Shown: positions 45,530 through 57,492, numbered from the stretch's first letter. The stretch is 64,000 nt of DNA from Apodemus sylvaticus (GCF_947179515.1 NC_067480.1:11854201-11918200), one strand, 5' to 3'. Notes: generated by a model not told the origin, from the sequence alone. Translations and numbers: made by a program.

Positions 45530-46900
45530 GTAATCTCTCTGTAGCTCTAAATTTCACTGCCTTAAATGTGTAAAGGTGTGGAAGATTCATTTTTCATAAA
45601 TTTCTTGGCAATGAGAACATCTTAACTTCTCAAATCATGTCTTTGTATTTGTTAACTGAATTAATTGTCGTTACTTTTTATTTTTGAGTTCTTGACAGAT
45701 TCTGAGTAATATTTTCTTCCTATAATGGGCTGCAAAAATGGCTATTCAATTGAGGATATCTTGTGTTCAGCTGATAATTTTCTGGTACTGAAGGTTTCTG
45801 TATTGATGTAGTCATATACACCAAAGCTTACTTTTAATTCTTTGAGTTTATTCTTCTCTCCTACACTACATCCTGGCCAATTTTCCTCCCTCCACACTGT
45901 CCAGTTCTACCTAATCTCCATTTCCCCCAGTTCTTATAATATTTTAGTCCAGTTGAGAAAGGTGTTACTTGTGCTAGTATTTTAATGTATATCACCTGCT
46001 TTACTATAGCACTTCAAAGTTTTCATTAAACATGCTGATCCATTTGGATTAATTTCTGTACACACTCAGAGGTTGAAATCGACCCCCAATCTTCTCATGT
46101 AGATACCCAGCTTTCAGCACATCGTTTAGTAGACTGCATTTCCTCCTGTATGTGCTCTGGACACCAATATCTGAATCAGTTAGCTGTAGATATGCAGATT
46201 TCTCTCAGAGAGCTCCATTTTCATGCCAGGACCAGGCTGCTTAAGTTATTATGACTTCATAGTATATTTGAAACCATTGACATCTTAATGAAGCTTTGTT
46301 TAATATGTAGGATATTTTTAGTCATCTGGGCATTTTAAACAAACTTAAATTCTCTTTATTTATGAATAAGTGTGTTCTTTCAGCCTTCCAGGAAATGTAT
46401 CATTTAACTTCATTCTTTGAGGCTTTCTGGCTTTCATTGCACTGTTTTCTTTTCCTAGTTACGTGTACCAAAGGGCTCAACTTTGTTGCTTTTGTTAGTT
46501 TTTGTTTTGTTTGTTTGTTTAATTTTTTAAGTTCATTATGAATGGGGCTAATTTTGGTTGTTGTTGTTTTGTTTTGTTTTTGTTTGTTTATTTTTTAATC
46601 ACAATTGAGGGAATTCAGTGCTGTAGATAACTACCAGGTTTTGTATGCTGGAATTGTATTCTACTTTATTAAATTCCTCAGTTAAGATTCTTTAGCTGGA
46701 GCCTAAGATTCTCTAAGCACAGTTGAATCAGTGTTCTCTGAACACCAAGATTCAAACTCTTCCTTTCCTATTTGTCCCTCTGTTATTTCTGGTTTTGCCC
46801 TGGTTTTTCTGGTTTAATATTAAAGAGTATAATGAGTAATAGTTCAGAGTGAATGCCCTTGTCTTCTTCCTATTTATACAGAGAATATGTTTCTTTTTGT
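45530..46900 (-). mobile_element. Ancient L1M-type ORF2 remnant, antisense
   Basis: Read on the plus strand: 'gagttcttgacagattctga', 'ttgatgtagtcatatacacc', 'catttggattaatttctgta', 'tcttctcatgtagatacccag', 'ctttcagcacatcg', 'catgccaggaccaggctgct', 'gacttcatagtatatttgaa', 'gctgtagataactaccaggt' and 'gtgaatgcccttgtcttctt'. These are diverged antisense ORF2 landmarks in order, from the Cys-rich side toward RT. Interrupted by (TTTG)n-rich stretches at 46490-46600. The 102-codon plus frame overlapping the end is not a gene. Confidence 0.6.
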
Positions 46901-48066
46901 TTTTTTCCTACATGGATGTTGATCATTTGTGATTTTAAAATCAGGAAACATGGAAGATTTTCAAATATCTGGTTTTTAAAATTTTCTAAACAACTAAGTG
47001 AAAGCTGCACTTCAATAATGCTTGAATATATTGAGCATTTCAAAGTTCGACTTGGGGATATTAGATCATATTTTCTTGATTTAATTTATATATTTGCAGG
47101 GAAAGTACCTGAAAAACATTGTGAAGATGACTCATTAAGATCTGTCTCTGAGGAATTTTAAAGGTACTGTTTATGGGAGATAGAGATTCAGTTTATCTTA
47201 GAAGTTTCTTTTTTATTATTGAGATATTTGATGTTGGTATTGACACATACTCAAAATATCTTTGGGCTTATAAGTCACATAAACCTCAAGTGGTACATTA
47301 TTCTAATTTATTCAAATTAAAAATGTATTTCACAAATGTCTTTGGATGAATACATTTGATCATGTTTTCTGTAGTTCTCCTTTAGACTTGTCATTCTTAT
47401 AACAAATATATATTCTGTCTTAACGATCACAAATAAACATTATTATCTAAGAAAAATGATTGGAATGCATGTAAAGTATTGTTCATTATCTGTACCTGAA
47501 TGAAACAATTTATTATTTAATATAATTAGTTTTGATAGAAAATTCAAATGGCTTCTATATGGAAAAAAGCAAAGCATACATAAGGGCTTTGTGAGAAAAG
47601 AGTTTGAGTTTGCTGAGAGGATGCAATTATTTCTGAGTGTGCATTTATGATTCTTCCTATCACTTACTTGTTTATAGATAATCAGATGGTCAACTCTCAT
47701 AAGCCTGGAATCTATTGACAGATTGAGACAGTTATTTTTTAGTACAATGGTTAGTACACAGTAGAAAACCAAGTGGTAGAAAAATAAATAATAGAATAAA
47801 GTGAAATTAACAGAGCAATATAGTAAAGTCCTAGCATGTTAAGCTTCAGAATCAGGATAAAAAAATGAAAATACAACAGCCTTCCATTAACTCATACTTT
47901 TAACACAAGCTGTATGTTGACTCTCCAGACATATGCCATCCCATCCTAGAGAAAATATTAATGAAATGATAAGAAATTCACTCTTTTAATCAGAAAGTCT
48001 TCGAAATACTATGAACTGTGGTGAACTATATGGAAGCCTATAAAATCCAGGAATGTAAATTTTATT
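46901..48066. other. Unassigned sequence
   Basis: Nothing recognised. The open frame on the minus strand at 47443-47772 has no coding character. Confidence 0.4.
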
Positions 48067-48395
48067 CCAAGTGTCTTAGTTAGGGTTTTCCTGCTGTGAA
48101 CAGATACCATGACCAAGACAAGTTTTATAAGGACAACATTTAATTGGGGCTGGCTTACAGGATCAGAGGTTCAGTCCATTATCAGCAAGGTGGGAATATC
48201 ACAGCATCTAGGCAGGCATGGATGCAGAGAATTCTACATCTTCATCTGAAGGTTGCTAGTAGAAGACTGACTTTTAGGCAGCTATGATGAGGGTCTTAAA
48301 ACCCCACACCCATATTTACACACCTATTCCAACAGGCCTACACCTTCTAATAGTGCTATTCCCTGGACTAAGCATAAACTAATTATCATACCAAG
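48067..48395 (-). mobile_element. MaLR-type solo LTR with perfect 5-bp TSD, antisense
   Basis: The LTR body at 48072-48390 starts TGTCTTAGTTAGGGTTTTCC and shares its landmarks with 27930-28228 ('taattggggctggcttacag', 'cagtccattatcagcaag', 'ccctggactaagcataaac'). CCAAG is present on both sides (48067-48071 and 48391-48395), the 5-bp duplication expected for ERVL/MaLR integration. Confidence 0.82.
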
Positions 48396-48682
48396 TAAAA
48401 AGACTTGGGAACCAATGGTACAGCTGATGCACATTTCAGTCTAGTTCTTATGTGGGAGATCAGATAATCAACATTTGGAATTCAGTGTCCTCAATACTTT
48501 GTTCTATCATAGCCTCCAGTTGGTTCCTACTTACATAAGAAAGGACTGTCATCTTAGCCAATCCATCATTTCAAATGTACTCAGCAGAATCTTTTTTTCT
48601 ATCCCACCCCTCCTTACCATGCTTCTATGAGGGTACTCCCCCTGCCCCACTCCTGCCTCACCATCCTAGCATTCCTTTTTTT

Positions 48683-50522
48683 TTTATTCGATATATTTTT
48701 ATTTACATTTCAAATGATTTCCCCTTTTCTGGCTTTCCACTCCTGGAAAGTCCCATAAGCCCTCTTCCCTCCCCCTATTCTCCCATCCACCCCTTCCCAC
48801 TTCCCTGTTCTGGTATTGCCATATACTGCTACATTGAGTCTTTCAATAACCAGGGGCCATGCCTTCGTTCTTCTTGGACATCATTTGATGTATGGATTAT
48901 GTTTTGGTTATTCCAATTTTCTAGGCTAATATCCACTTATTAGTGAGTGCATACCTTGATTGATCTTTTGAGACTGGGTTACCTCACTTAGTATGATGTT
49001 CTCCAGCTCCATCCATTTGTTTAAGATTTTCATGAATTCATTGTTTCTAATGGCTGATTGTTTCCATTGTGTATATATACCACATTTTTTGTATCCATTC
49101 CTCCATTGAGGGATACCTGGGTTCTTTCTAGCTTCTGGCTATTATAAATAGGGCTGCTATGAACATAATGGAGCACATATCCTTATTACATGCTGGGGAA
49201 TCCTCTGGGTATATGCCCAGGAGTGGTAAAGCAGGATCTTCTGGAAGTGAGGTGCCCAGTTTTCGGAGGAACCGCCAGACTGATTTCCAGAGTGTTGTAC
49301 CAATTTGCAACCCCACTGTGAGGAGCCGCCCGTTGCTCCTACAAACTCTATTACAAGATGGCGTTCGCATCCAGCTAAAATGTATCATTAACCGGCGAAC
49401 AAATCAGTGCGCGTGCCTGAAGTGATTTAACGTCCTTCGGTCTCTGCCTACCTCGTGGCGTAATATGGGCTGATGAGCTGCAACCAATTAGGAAGTGCCA
49501 TGTCCTAGGCGGGCTTACCAGCCTATATAAGGGACGGGTTTTCAGACCGTTAGGGTCTCCGCTTTGTAAGCTTATGCTCTCCCTCTCAAGATGCATTAAA
49601 GCTTTCTACAGAAGGATCCTGAGTGTGCCGCGTCGTTTTGCTGGCGAGACGGTAGCGCGGGACACCCCACCAGCGGTGGAGGAGTGTTCCTCTTTCTCTA
49701 CATCCTCGCCAACACCCGCTGTCTCCTGAGGTTTTAATCTTAGCCATTCTGACTGGTGTAAGGTGAAATCTCAGGGTTGTTTTGACTTGCATTTCCCTAA
49801 TGACTAATGATGTTGAGCATTTTTTAAGATGCTTCTCAGCCATCCAAAGTTCTTCAGGTGAAAATTCTTTTTTTAGCTATGTACCCCATTTTTAATAGGG
49901 TTATTTGGTTTTCTGGAGTCTAACTTTTTGAGTTCTTTGTATATATTGGATATTAGTGCTCTGTCGGATGTAGGGTTGGTTCCCAATTTGTTGGACCCAG
50001 GATAGCTAAAACTATTCTCAACAACAAAATAAATTCTGGGGGAATCAGTATCCCTGACCTCAAGCATTACTATAGAGCAATCGTGTTAAAAATGGTATTG
50101 GTACAGTGACAGGCAGGCAGTTCAATGGAATAGGATTGAAGATCCAGAAATGAACCCACACACCTATGGTCACTTGATCCTCGACAAAGGGGCTGAAAAT
50201 ATCCAGTGGAAAAAAGATAGCCTTTTCAACAAATGGTGCTGGTTAAACTGGAGGTCAGCATGCAGAATAATGCAAATTGATCCATCTTTATCTCCTTGTA
50301 CTAAACTCAACTCCAAATGGATCAAGGACCTCCACATAAAGCCAGACACTCTGAAGCTAATAGAAAAGAAATTGTGGAAGACGCTTGAGGACATCGGTAC
50401 AGGGGGAAAGTTCCTGAACAGAACACCAATGGGTTATGCTCTAAGATCAAGAATTGACAAATGGGACATCTTAAATTTACAAAGTTTCTGTAAGGCAAAG
50501 GACACCATCAAAAGGACAAATC
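48683..50522 (-). mobile_element. 5'-inverted (twin-primed) L1, split by a solo LTR
   Basis: Minus-strand 3' segment: poly-T at about 48679-48688 (poly(A) tail), 3' UTR to 48940, and ORF2 C-terminus to about 49992. It is interrupted by the solo LTR at 49317-49664. From about 49993 to 50522 the strand flips: the plus strand carries the preceding ORF2 part (RIAKTILNNKINSGG ... KAKDTIKRTNQ). The outer end of the inverted part (50522) and the start of the 3' segment (49992) are adjacent in L1 order, with little loss. The segment also lacks about 12 bases near 49980 compared with other copies. Confidence 0.9.
49311..49670 (+). mobile_element. IAP-like (ERVK) solo LTR with perfect 6-bp TSD
   Basis: The LTR body is 49317-49664 (348 bp), starting TGTGAGGAGCCGCCCG and ending GCGCGGGACA. 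CCCCAC flanks it on both sides (49311-49316 and 49665-49670), the 6-bp TSD of class II ERVs. Within it are an IAP-type 'tacaagatggcg' start region, a CCAAT box at about 49480, TATATAAG at 49524-49531 and an ATTAAA polyadenylation signal at 49595-49600. I count about 23 CpGs in 348 bp, far above the surrounding DNA. No internal sequence remains, so the provirus collapsed by LTR recombination. It sits inside the L1 ORF2 sequence and restores it when removed. It may belong to RLTR10 or IAPEY, which is not determined. Confidence 0.9.
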
Positions 50523-50545
50523 AACATCTTTTAATAACCAGCTAA
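50035..50545 (+). pseudogene. L1 ORF2 fragment (inverted segment)
   Basis: The frame at 50150-50545 is open for 131 codons and gives the post-RT ORF2 segment (NPHTYGHLILDKGAENIQW, RIMQIDPSLSPCTKLNSKW, LEDIGTGGKFLNRTP). It runs out of L1 at about residue 125, and the last residues are flank. Confidence 0.8.
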
Positions 50546-50857
50546 ATGACCACTCTGTGACTTATTTAACTTCAGTGGAGGGTAGAATATGTCTTTAAAA
50601 AGATGACAATATGATATTACTGAGATATATTTAAAGTGTTAATGAAATATAAAGTAAAGACATATAAATGAAAGACAATTCAGAGAGTTGCACAAAAATG
50701 TATGGCAAATGTAAATTTAGAAAGCTTGTAGGGCAAGATACAGTTCAGTCATCTGACATAATTATTAGTTGAATTAAAGAAGATGAAAATACAACATACT
50801 AAAATTAGCTTCAGTTTTATAAAGTACATATACATTGAGGTTGGTATAGATCATTAA

Positions 50858-50911
<54 letters not shown>

Positions 50912-51685
50912 TATATGTGTGTGGTATGTGTAATGTCCATGACCATTGTCATTCATCTATACAACATAATTTGAAACTTTAAAAATTACAGTGTTTAACC
51001 ATAATGCTTTAAGAATGAGAATGAGTCTTTGCCAACCATCAGGAAAGGAAGAGAAACAGTGTCAACTGTTGGAGTCCCTCCCACTCAGAAATGGTTTGTG
51101 TGAGCAGCAGCTTTCGGGAAAGTCTCTTCAATTACACCCTAACACTAAGACCCAACTCACCTGCACACATACGGTGACATACTAGGATGACCGACAAAAG
51201 AAATCATAAAACTCTTTCTAAAATAATCGTTCTGTGGCAGAACAGAATATGAAAAAATAAGTGTCTTAGACCATTTGAAAGATGCATAATAAATATTGAT
51301 TAGAAATTTTAGTAAGACGAGATTTATGGAATCAAACGAGGCAATATGGGAATTAGAATAAATTGGGGATAATACAAAAGATTCTTCATTTCAGCAAGTT
51401 AGTGGATGGGCACAGCTTGGGCAAAGTTAACCAACTAAAGATGTGCTCAGAAATGATTGGTCAGTAAGACCAAAGGTTCTTTAGAATATCAGAAGAGAAA
51501 ATAAGTTTTACTTTTATTATATGCCATAAAGTTATGATAAGATTACAAAAAATGAAAGCAATGAGTATTTGAAATCCATTATAAATGTTTCTAATTGCTA
51601 AAAGGTTTCCTTGTTGATGGGGAACACAGCATTATAGCTAATAGAGAACCATCTAGCATTAAATCATAAACTTTCCCAACTTTCT
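50523..51685. other. Unassigned sequence with (AT)n
   Basis: A (AT)n run lies at 50863-50908. Nothing else recognised. Confidence 0.45.
50863..50908 (+). repeat. (AT)n microsatellite
   Basis: About 23 AT units, followed by a short TGTG/ATGT stretch. Confidence 0.95.
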
Positions 51686-51687
51686 TT

Positions 51688-53950
51688 CTTTTTTTCTTTC
51701 TTTTTTTTATTGATATATTTTTTATTTACATTTCAAATGATTTCCCCTTTTTCTGGGTCCCCACTCCCTGCAAGTCCCATAAGCCCTCTTCCCTACCCCT
51801 GTTCCTCCATCTACCCCTTCCCGCTTCCCTGTTCTGTAATTCCCCTATACTCTTGCACTGAGTCTTTCCAGAACCAGGGGCCACTCCCCCATTCTTTTTG
51901 GACATCATTTAATTTGTGGATTATGTCTTGGGTATTCAAGGTTTCTAGGCTAATATCCACTTATCAGTGAGTACATACCATGATTCATCTTTTGAGACTG
52001 GGTGACCTCACTTAGTATGATGTTCTCCAGCTCCATCCATTTGTCTAAGAATTTCATGAATTCATTGTTTCTAATGGCTGAATAGTAAAGCATTTGACAA
52101 AATTCAACATCCTTTCATGCTAAAAGTCTTGGAAAGGACAGGAATTCAAGGCCCATATCTAAACATAGTAAAAGCAATATACAGCAAACCGATAGCCAAC
52201 ATCAAAATAAATGGAGAGAAACTTGAAGAAATCCCACTAAAATCAGGGACCAGACAAGGCTGCCCCCTCTCTCCATATCTTTTTAATATAGTTCTTCAAG
52301 TTCTAGCTAGAGCAATTAGACAACATAAGGAGGTCAAAGGGATACAAATTTGAAAGGAAGAAGTCAAACTATCACTATTTGCAGATGATATGATAGTATA
52401 CTTATGTGACCCAAAAAAACTCTACTAGAGAATTCCTACAGCTGATAAACAACTTCAGCAAAATGGCTGGAAACAAAATCAACTCAAGCAAGTCAGTAGA
52501 CTTTATACCCTCAAAGGATAAGCAGACTGAGACAGAAATTAGAGAAATGACACGCTTCACAATAGCTACAAACAGCATAAAATATCTTGGGGTGACTCTA
52601 ACCAAACAAGTGAAAGACCTATATGACAAGAACTTCAGATCTCTGAAGAAGGAAATTGAAGAAGATATCAGAAAATGGAAACATCTTCCAGGCTCCTGGA
52701 TTGGCAGGATTAATATAGTTAAAATGGCCATATTGCCAAAGGCAATCTACAGATTCAATGCTATCCCCATCGAAATCCCAACCCAGTTCTTCATAAAGCT
52801 AGAAAGAGCAATTCTTAAATTCATCTGGAATAACAAAAAACCTAGGATAGCTAAAACTATTCTCAACAGTAAAAGAACTTCAGGGGGATTCAGTATCCCA
52901 GACTTTAAACATTACTACAGAGCAATAGTGATAAAAACTGCATGGTATTGGTACAATATCAGGCATGTAGATCAATGGAATAGGATTGAAGACCCAGAAA
53001 TGAACCAACACACCTATGGTCACTTGATCTTCGACAAAGGAGCTGAAAGCATCCAGTGCAAAAAAGATAGTCTTTTCAACAAATGGTGCTGGTTCAATTG
53101 GAGGTCAGCATGCAGAAGAATGCACATCGATCCATTCTTATCTCCTTGTACTAAGCTTAACTCCAAATGGATCAAGGACCTTCACATAAAACCTGACACA
53201 CTGAAACTAATCAAAAAGAAACTGGGGAAGACCCTGGAGGACATGGGCACAAGGGAAATGTTCCTGAATAGAACACCAATAGCTTATGCTCTAAGATCAA
53301 GAATTGACAAATGGGACCTCATAAGACTACAAAGTTTCTGTATGGCAAAGGACACTGTCAAAAGGACAAAATGTCAAGCAACAGATTGGGAAAGGATCTT
53401 CACCAACCCTAAATCCGACAGAGGGCTAATATCTAATATATACAAAGAACTCAAGAAGGTAGAACCCAGAGAACCAAATAACCCCATTAAAAAGTGGGGT
53501 ACGGAGCTAAACAATGAATTTTCACATGAAGAACTTCAGAGAGCTGAGAAACACCTCAAGAAATGTTCAATATTATTAATCATTAGGGAAATGCAAATCA
53601 AAACAACCCTGAGATTTCACCTCACACCAGTCAGAATGGCTAAGGTGAAAAACTCAGGAGACAGCAGGTATTGGCAAGGATGTGGAGAAAGAGGAACACT
53701 CCTCCACTGCTGGTGGGATTGTAAGATGGTGCAACCACTTTGGAAATCAGTCTGGCAGTTCCTCAGAAAACTGGGCATGACACTTCCTGAGGACCCTCTT
53801 ATACCACTCCTGGGTATATATCCAGAGGATTCTTCAGCATGCAACAAGGACACATGCTCCACTATGTTCATAGCAGCTCTATTTGTAGTATCCAGAAGCT
53901 GGAAAGAACCCAGGTGTCTTTCAACAAAGGAATGGAGACAAAAAATGTGT
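51688..53950 (-). mobile_element. 5'-inverted (twin-primed) L1
   Basis: Minus-strand 3' segment at about 51700-52087: poly(A) tail as pyrimidine-rich 51688-51710, 3' UTR, and ORF2 end to 'ggctgaatagta'. At 52088 the strand flips and the plus strand runs through RT and ORF2 C-terminus to about 53950 ('gaatggagacaaaaaatgtg'). The outer end of the inverted part is only about 20 bases short, in L1 order, of the start of the 3' segment. This is a textbook twin-priming structure and the longest inverted arm in the window. Confidence 0.9.
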
Positions 53951-53962
53951 ATCTTAAATTAG
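52090..53962 (+). pseudogene. L1 ORF2 RT to C-terminal region (inverted segment), two breaks
   Basis: Starts with AFDKIQHPFMLKVLERTG. The palm SGTRQGCPLSPYLFN follows, then a TGA at 52351-52353 (after GIQI). The catalytic LFADDMIVY region is at 52374-52400. An extra A in the run at 52416-52422 shifts the frame. From 52406 a single 518-codon frame stays open through KYLGVTLTKQVKDLYDKN, WNRIEDPEMNQHTYGHLIFDKG, the Cys/His box (GCGERGTLLHCWWDC) and STMFIAALF, leaving L1 at about 53950. The long frame has decayed little, but it has no N-terminus, promoter or endonuclease. Confidence 0.88.
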
Positions 53963-56578
53963 CCCATTTCAAATGGGGAATATCCAACATTATTTCTTAA
54001 AGAGAATATAAACACACACATGCACACACACACACACACACACACTTGCATGGGCATGCATATACACATACCAAAAATAAATCCTTAAATACCAACAACA
54101 ACCAAATAAATGTTGCAAACATGATTCATTAATTGGTAGGTACCTCAAGGTCAAGTAGAGGGAAACATATCAATGCACACATTGGCAGGAAGGGATACAT
54201 GCCAAAGCGATTTGGGAACATAAATTCAATATAGCTAACATTATAGGAAGCTGTAGGAAAACAATTAGAACTTAAAAGATAGCTTTGAAGGGCATGTTTC
54301 AAATAAAAATAATATATGTCCATCACAAATTTGGCTCTATTATTTATAAAGCTCAGAAGCAGGGCAATGCACTAGAGCGCTGCAGAAGGCCTGTGATGGT
54401 GCTGATTCTTCCCTATCCTTGTCTTCCCCATTTGCCATGGTCCAAGCCTGGAATTTTACTTTTTAAAAATTATTAAACATTCCCTGTTCCTAAATGAATC
54501 CTAAAATTTCCCAAAAGAACCTGGTAGCCATAGAATACAAGGAAGGGATTTAACATCTCTCTATATGGTTTGCCTTGCTTTATTTCATTGTTGAAAGTAA
54601 AGTTATTGGGTACATGTAAATCAAAATTCCTCCACGTTAGAGAAATCTACAAACCCCCAAGACAGTATTCTTTTCTCCTTCTTCACTAGCCCTCCATTCC
54701 TCCTAAACATGCCTCTTTCAGGTAATGAATCCCTCCTTAAAGTGTCCCAGAAACAGTTTCTTTTCTAGATTGGAATAGGATCATGGACAGATAACAGTTT
54801 GGGCCAGAATATGTGGCAAGTTATCTCGGAGGAGCTGTTTTGGAAATTCTCAAGTACAGTCATCTAAAATAATTACTTCATCATATATACTACAGACATA
54901 TGAGCCTGATTAAATCTCAGTTTGCAAAAAATATTACAATTACATCTCCACTAGGATGCAAGCTATGCAACATTCAAAAGAGGATCTGATAGAGTTAAAG
55001 GCTCTTATTTTCTGGTATGTCTTTCAGAAGACATGTTATACTCTGGTCAATTATTTGGAAAGTTATAAAAGTCATTAAATTATCGTCTCTTTCATATTTT
55101 TACCTCACATTCAAATTTAATATAATAGGTTGTCAAAATTAAATTACTAGAAATACCATTTAATATTAGTATGTTACTAGTTTCCAATGGCTAATCCAAT
55201 TGGACCAACATTATAGCTGTCTATTTAAGTGAGTGTTGTGTCATATCTTACTTTTTTGTTTTTGTTTTACTTTCACAAATATTAATGTTGTAGAGAAGCA
55301 TGAATATAATTATGAAAATAGCAAATTCTATAAAGGAAAATCAACCATGAGCCTGTCTTTGTGTAGAAAAATTTATAGACATGATAAAACTATAGATTGC
55401 AGCTAGAACATAAAACATTAAAATTTTATAGTAGGCAAATGTACTTTCATATTCAACTTTTAAAACATAAGATTATATTTCTACTATTTTCTATGTTGTT
55501 AAATATTCTATCACATAGTCATTCTGTAAATTATTTAATTGGCATTCTAGTGTTGGTATTGATATATTTTCTAATTATTTATTATGAATGAAGTTTTCTA
55601 TCTAGAGGTAGAATTGCTAAATCAATGCCGTGGTCACTGATGTTTCTTAATAATTAACCAGCAGCCCAGGATGTGAGAGTCATTCAAATTATAGGGCTAT
55701 GGTCTCAGATTTGAGGCATAGAAACTTTTGTTTTCTTTTTTGTGGCTTCATTTACAGTTTTTCTTTAGAAATGAAATGTTGAAGTTGAAAATAACAAGTT
55801 TAGAAGAATGTTTGCTTTAACTTTAGTCAAAATAACAATACATTCCTTCAAAAGAGATATTTTTCTTTCATGGATATAACTACATTTTAGATGTATTTTC
55901 ATGCACTATTTTGCAACATTTATGTTATTTTTCCCCAAGCAAGTATTGCCTAACTTAGTAATTAGTAAATAACAAAGTTTGAAATTACCTATTTATACAA
56001 TTAGATTTTAAATTTGAGTTAAAGATCCCAGTGTTCTTACAAACTAAACTCTAGAAGAATAGACCCATCCAGGACATAATCACCTGCAACTTATGATAAA
56101 AGTAAATCCAATGGTGTCATCCATTATTTTCCTTCAATTATAATATCTAACCATTCAAGAATCTCTGTTTTCAACTAGAAAACTGAGATGCGGAAGTAAG
56201 ACTCTGTGGCTACAAACATCCTCAAGTCTTTACCAGCATCTAAGGAACTACAGTGCAAATGGCTTTTTGTTCCAAATGATCTACCAAGGAACACAGCCTT
56301 TTCATTAAAAAAAATGTGTAGAATTTGCATTTCAAGTGGTCAAAACACATCCAACTCTCTTATTATATGCCACCAATTCTGGAAATAATTACTTTGAGTT
56401 TCCAATCCATTTGATTCCAATCCATATAGATATATTCATTGGGAAAACGCCTAAGGTACACACATGTGTTCCTATCCTCTTGCTCTCTTAATTCTTTCTT
56501 TCAGAAAACTTCCTATTTTAGTATATATTTGCCAAATAGCAAAAAGTTGACGATGTGATCTCAAGGCATATCGGTAGG
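53951..56578. other. Unassigned, AT-rich sequence
   Basis: A (CA)n run lies at 54012-54044. Otherwise no repeat, RNA gene or exon recognised over 2.6 kb. Confidence 0.4.
54012..54044 (+). repeat. (CA)n microsatellite
   Basis: About 15 CA units with a TGCA interruption. Confidence 0.9.
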
Positions 56579-57050
56579 TGTTAATGAGAGGCCAAATCTT
56601 TCCGGTTCAGACTCCATCTTGCAGGACCTGACCCAAGGTTGAGCTCAAGTAAACTAACAGGCCTGCATCTAGCACCAGTCTCCAGGCTACTCCCTAACAA
56701 AGCCTGCATCTAGCATCAGTTTCTGGCTTATTGCTCAACAAACCTGCACCTCCAGGTTACAAGCCCATCCCTGACACTTCGCTTTCTAACAACCACCCAT
56801 CCGGAGGAAAACAGAAGTTCATTTATGGTTTGACTCACAGCAACAGTCAATTATGTTAAAAGCCATAATGGTCCACAGATCAGAAGTGTGCCAGGCTAGA
56901 TACCCGCTTCTTGCCTCTATAAATGCTTGCCTAAAACGAAGCTCATGGCTCCACGTGGGTTGGTGGGGAGTCTGAGGTCAAGCTTGAATAGAGACCCTAA
57001 TATGATTGCATTGGATTTGTCTCCTTGGTGGACTTTTGGGGGTGCACCAA
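56579..57050 (+). mobile_element. Candidate ERV LTR (class I-like) with U3 tandem repeats
   Basis: Possible start TGTTAATGAGAGGCC at 56579. Two near-identical blocks of about 41 bp begin GCCTGCATCTAGCA at 56662 and 56702, with a shorter third copy at about 56744, as in retroviral U3 enhancers. A TATA-like CTCTATAAATGCTTG lies at about 56916, followed by a leader-like region ending 'cttttgggggtgcacc' near 57040. No paired LTR, primer-binding site or TSD was established, so this remains a candidate. Confidence 0.45.
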
Positions 57051-57492
57051 CTTTTCAGATCAATGTTTATATCACTTTTAAATATGCTCAGATTATACTA
57101 CATTCATTTCTAGATCTTAGAATTCATTTGAATACAAGATAATCAAGTGTTTAATTTCAAGTAAAACTTCCCCTAAAATTAAAATTTAAAGCAGAAAGAA
57201 CTAGGAAATACTGTTATAAATGATTGGCCAAAGATTGGATACTGTGATTCAGAAAAGTTTGGTCCATGAGCAGTAAAATCAACTCTATACATTTCTATGA
57301 AAGGTAACCCCCTACTTTCAGAGATTGAATTTGTAATGTATTGCACATTCAGTCTTTTTGATTTTGCATTGGGCTAGATAATCTCCTGTAGGAAATAAAA
57401 ACAAGAGACCTTCCTTTGATGGGCATTTCTTTTGTCTTTTAGTGTTTTTCAGTTTGAGCTCCAGAACAGAAAGGTTTTAGTAGAAGCATCTT

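Noticed and set aside
46853..47161. 102-codon plus-strand frame
   Set aside because: It begins in an ancient antisense L1M remnant. Its composition is not protein-like and no splice or start context was seen.
51688..53950. A clear target-site duplication for this L1
   Set aside because: Flanks on the two sides share only A/T-rich words. I could not support a specific TSD here, nor for 42151-44705, 48683-50522 or 7815-13640.
52406..53962. 518-codon open frame as a possible gene
   Set aside because: It is an L1 ORF2 C-terminal fragment inside an inverted arm, with no N-terminus and ending in flank sequence.
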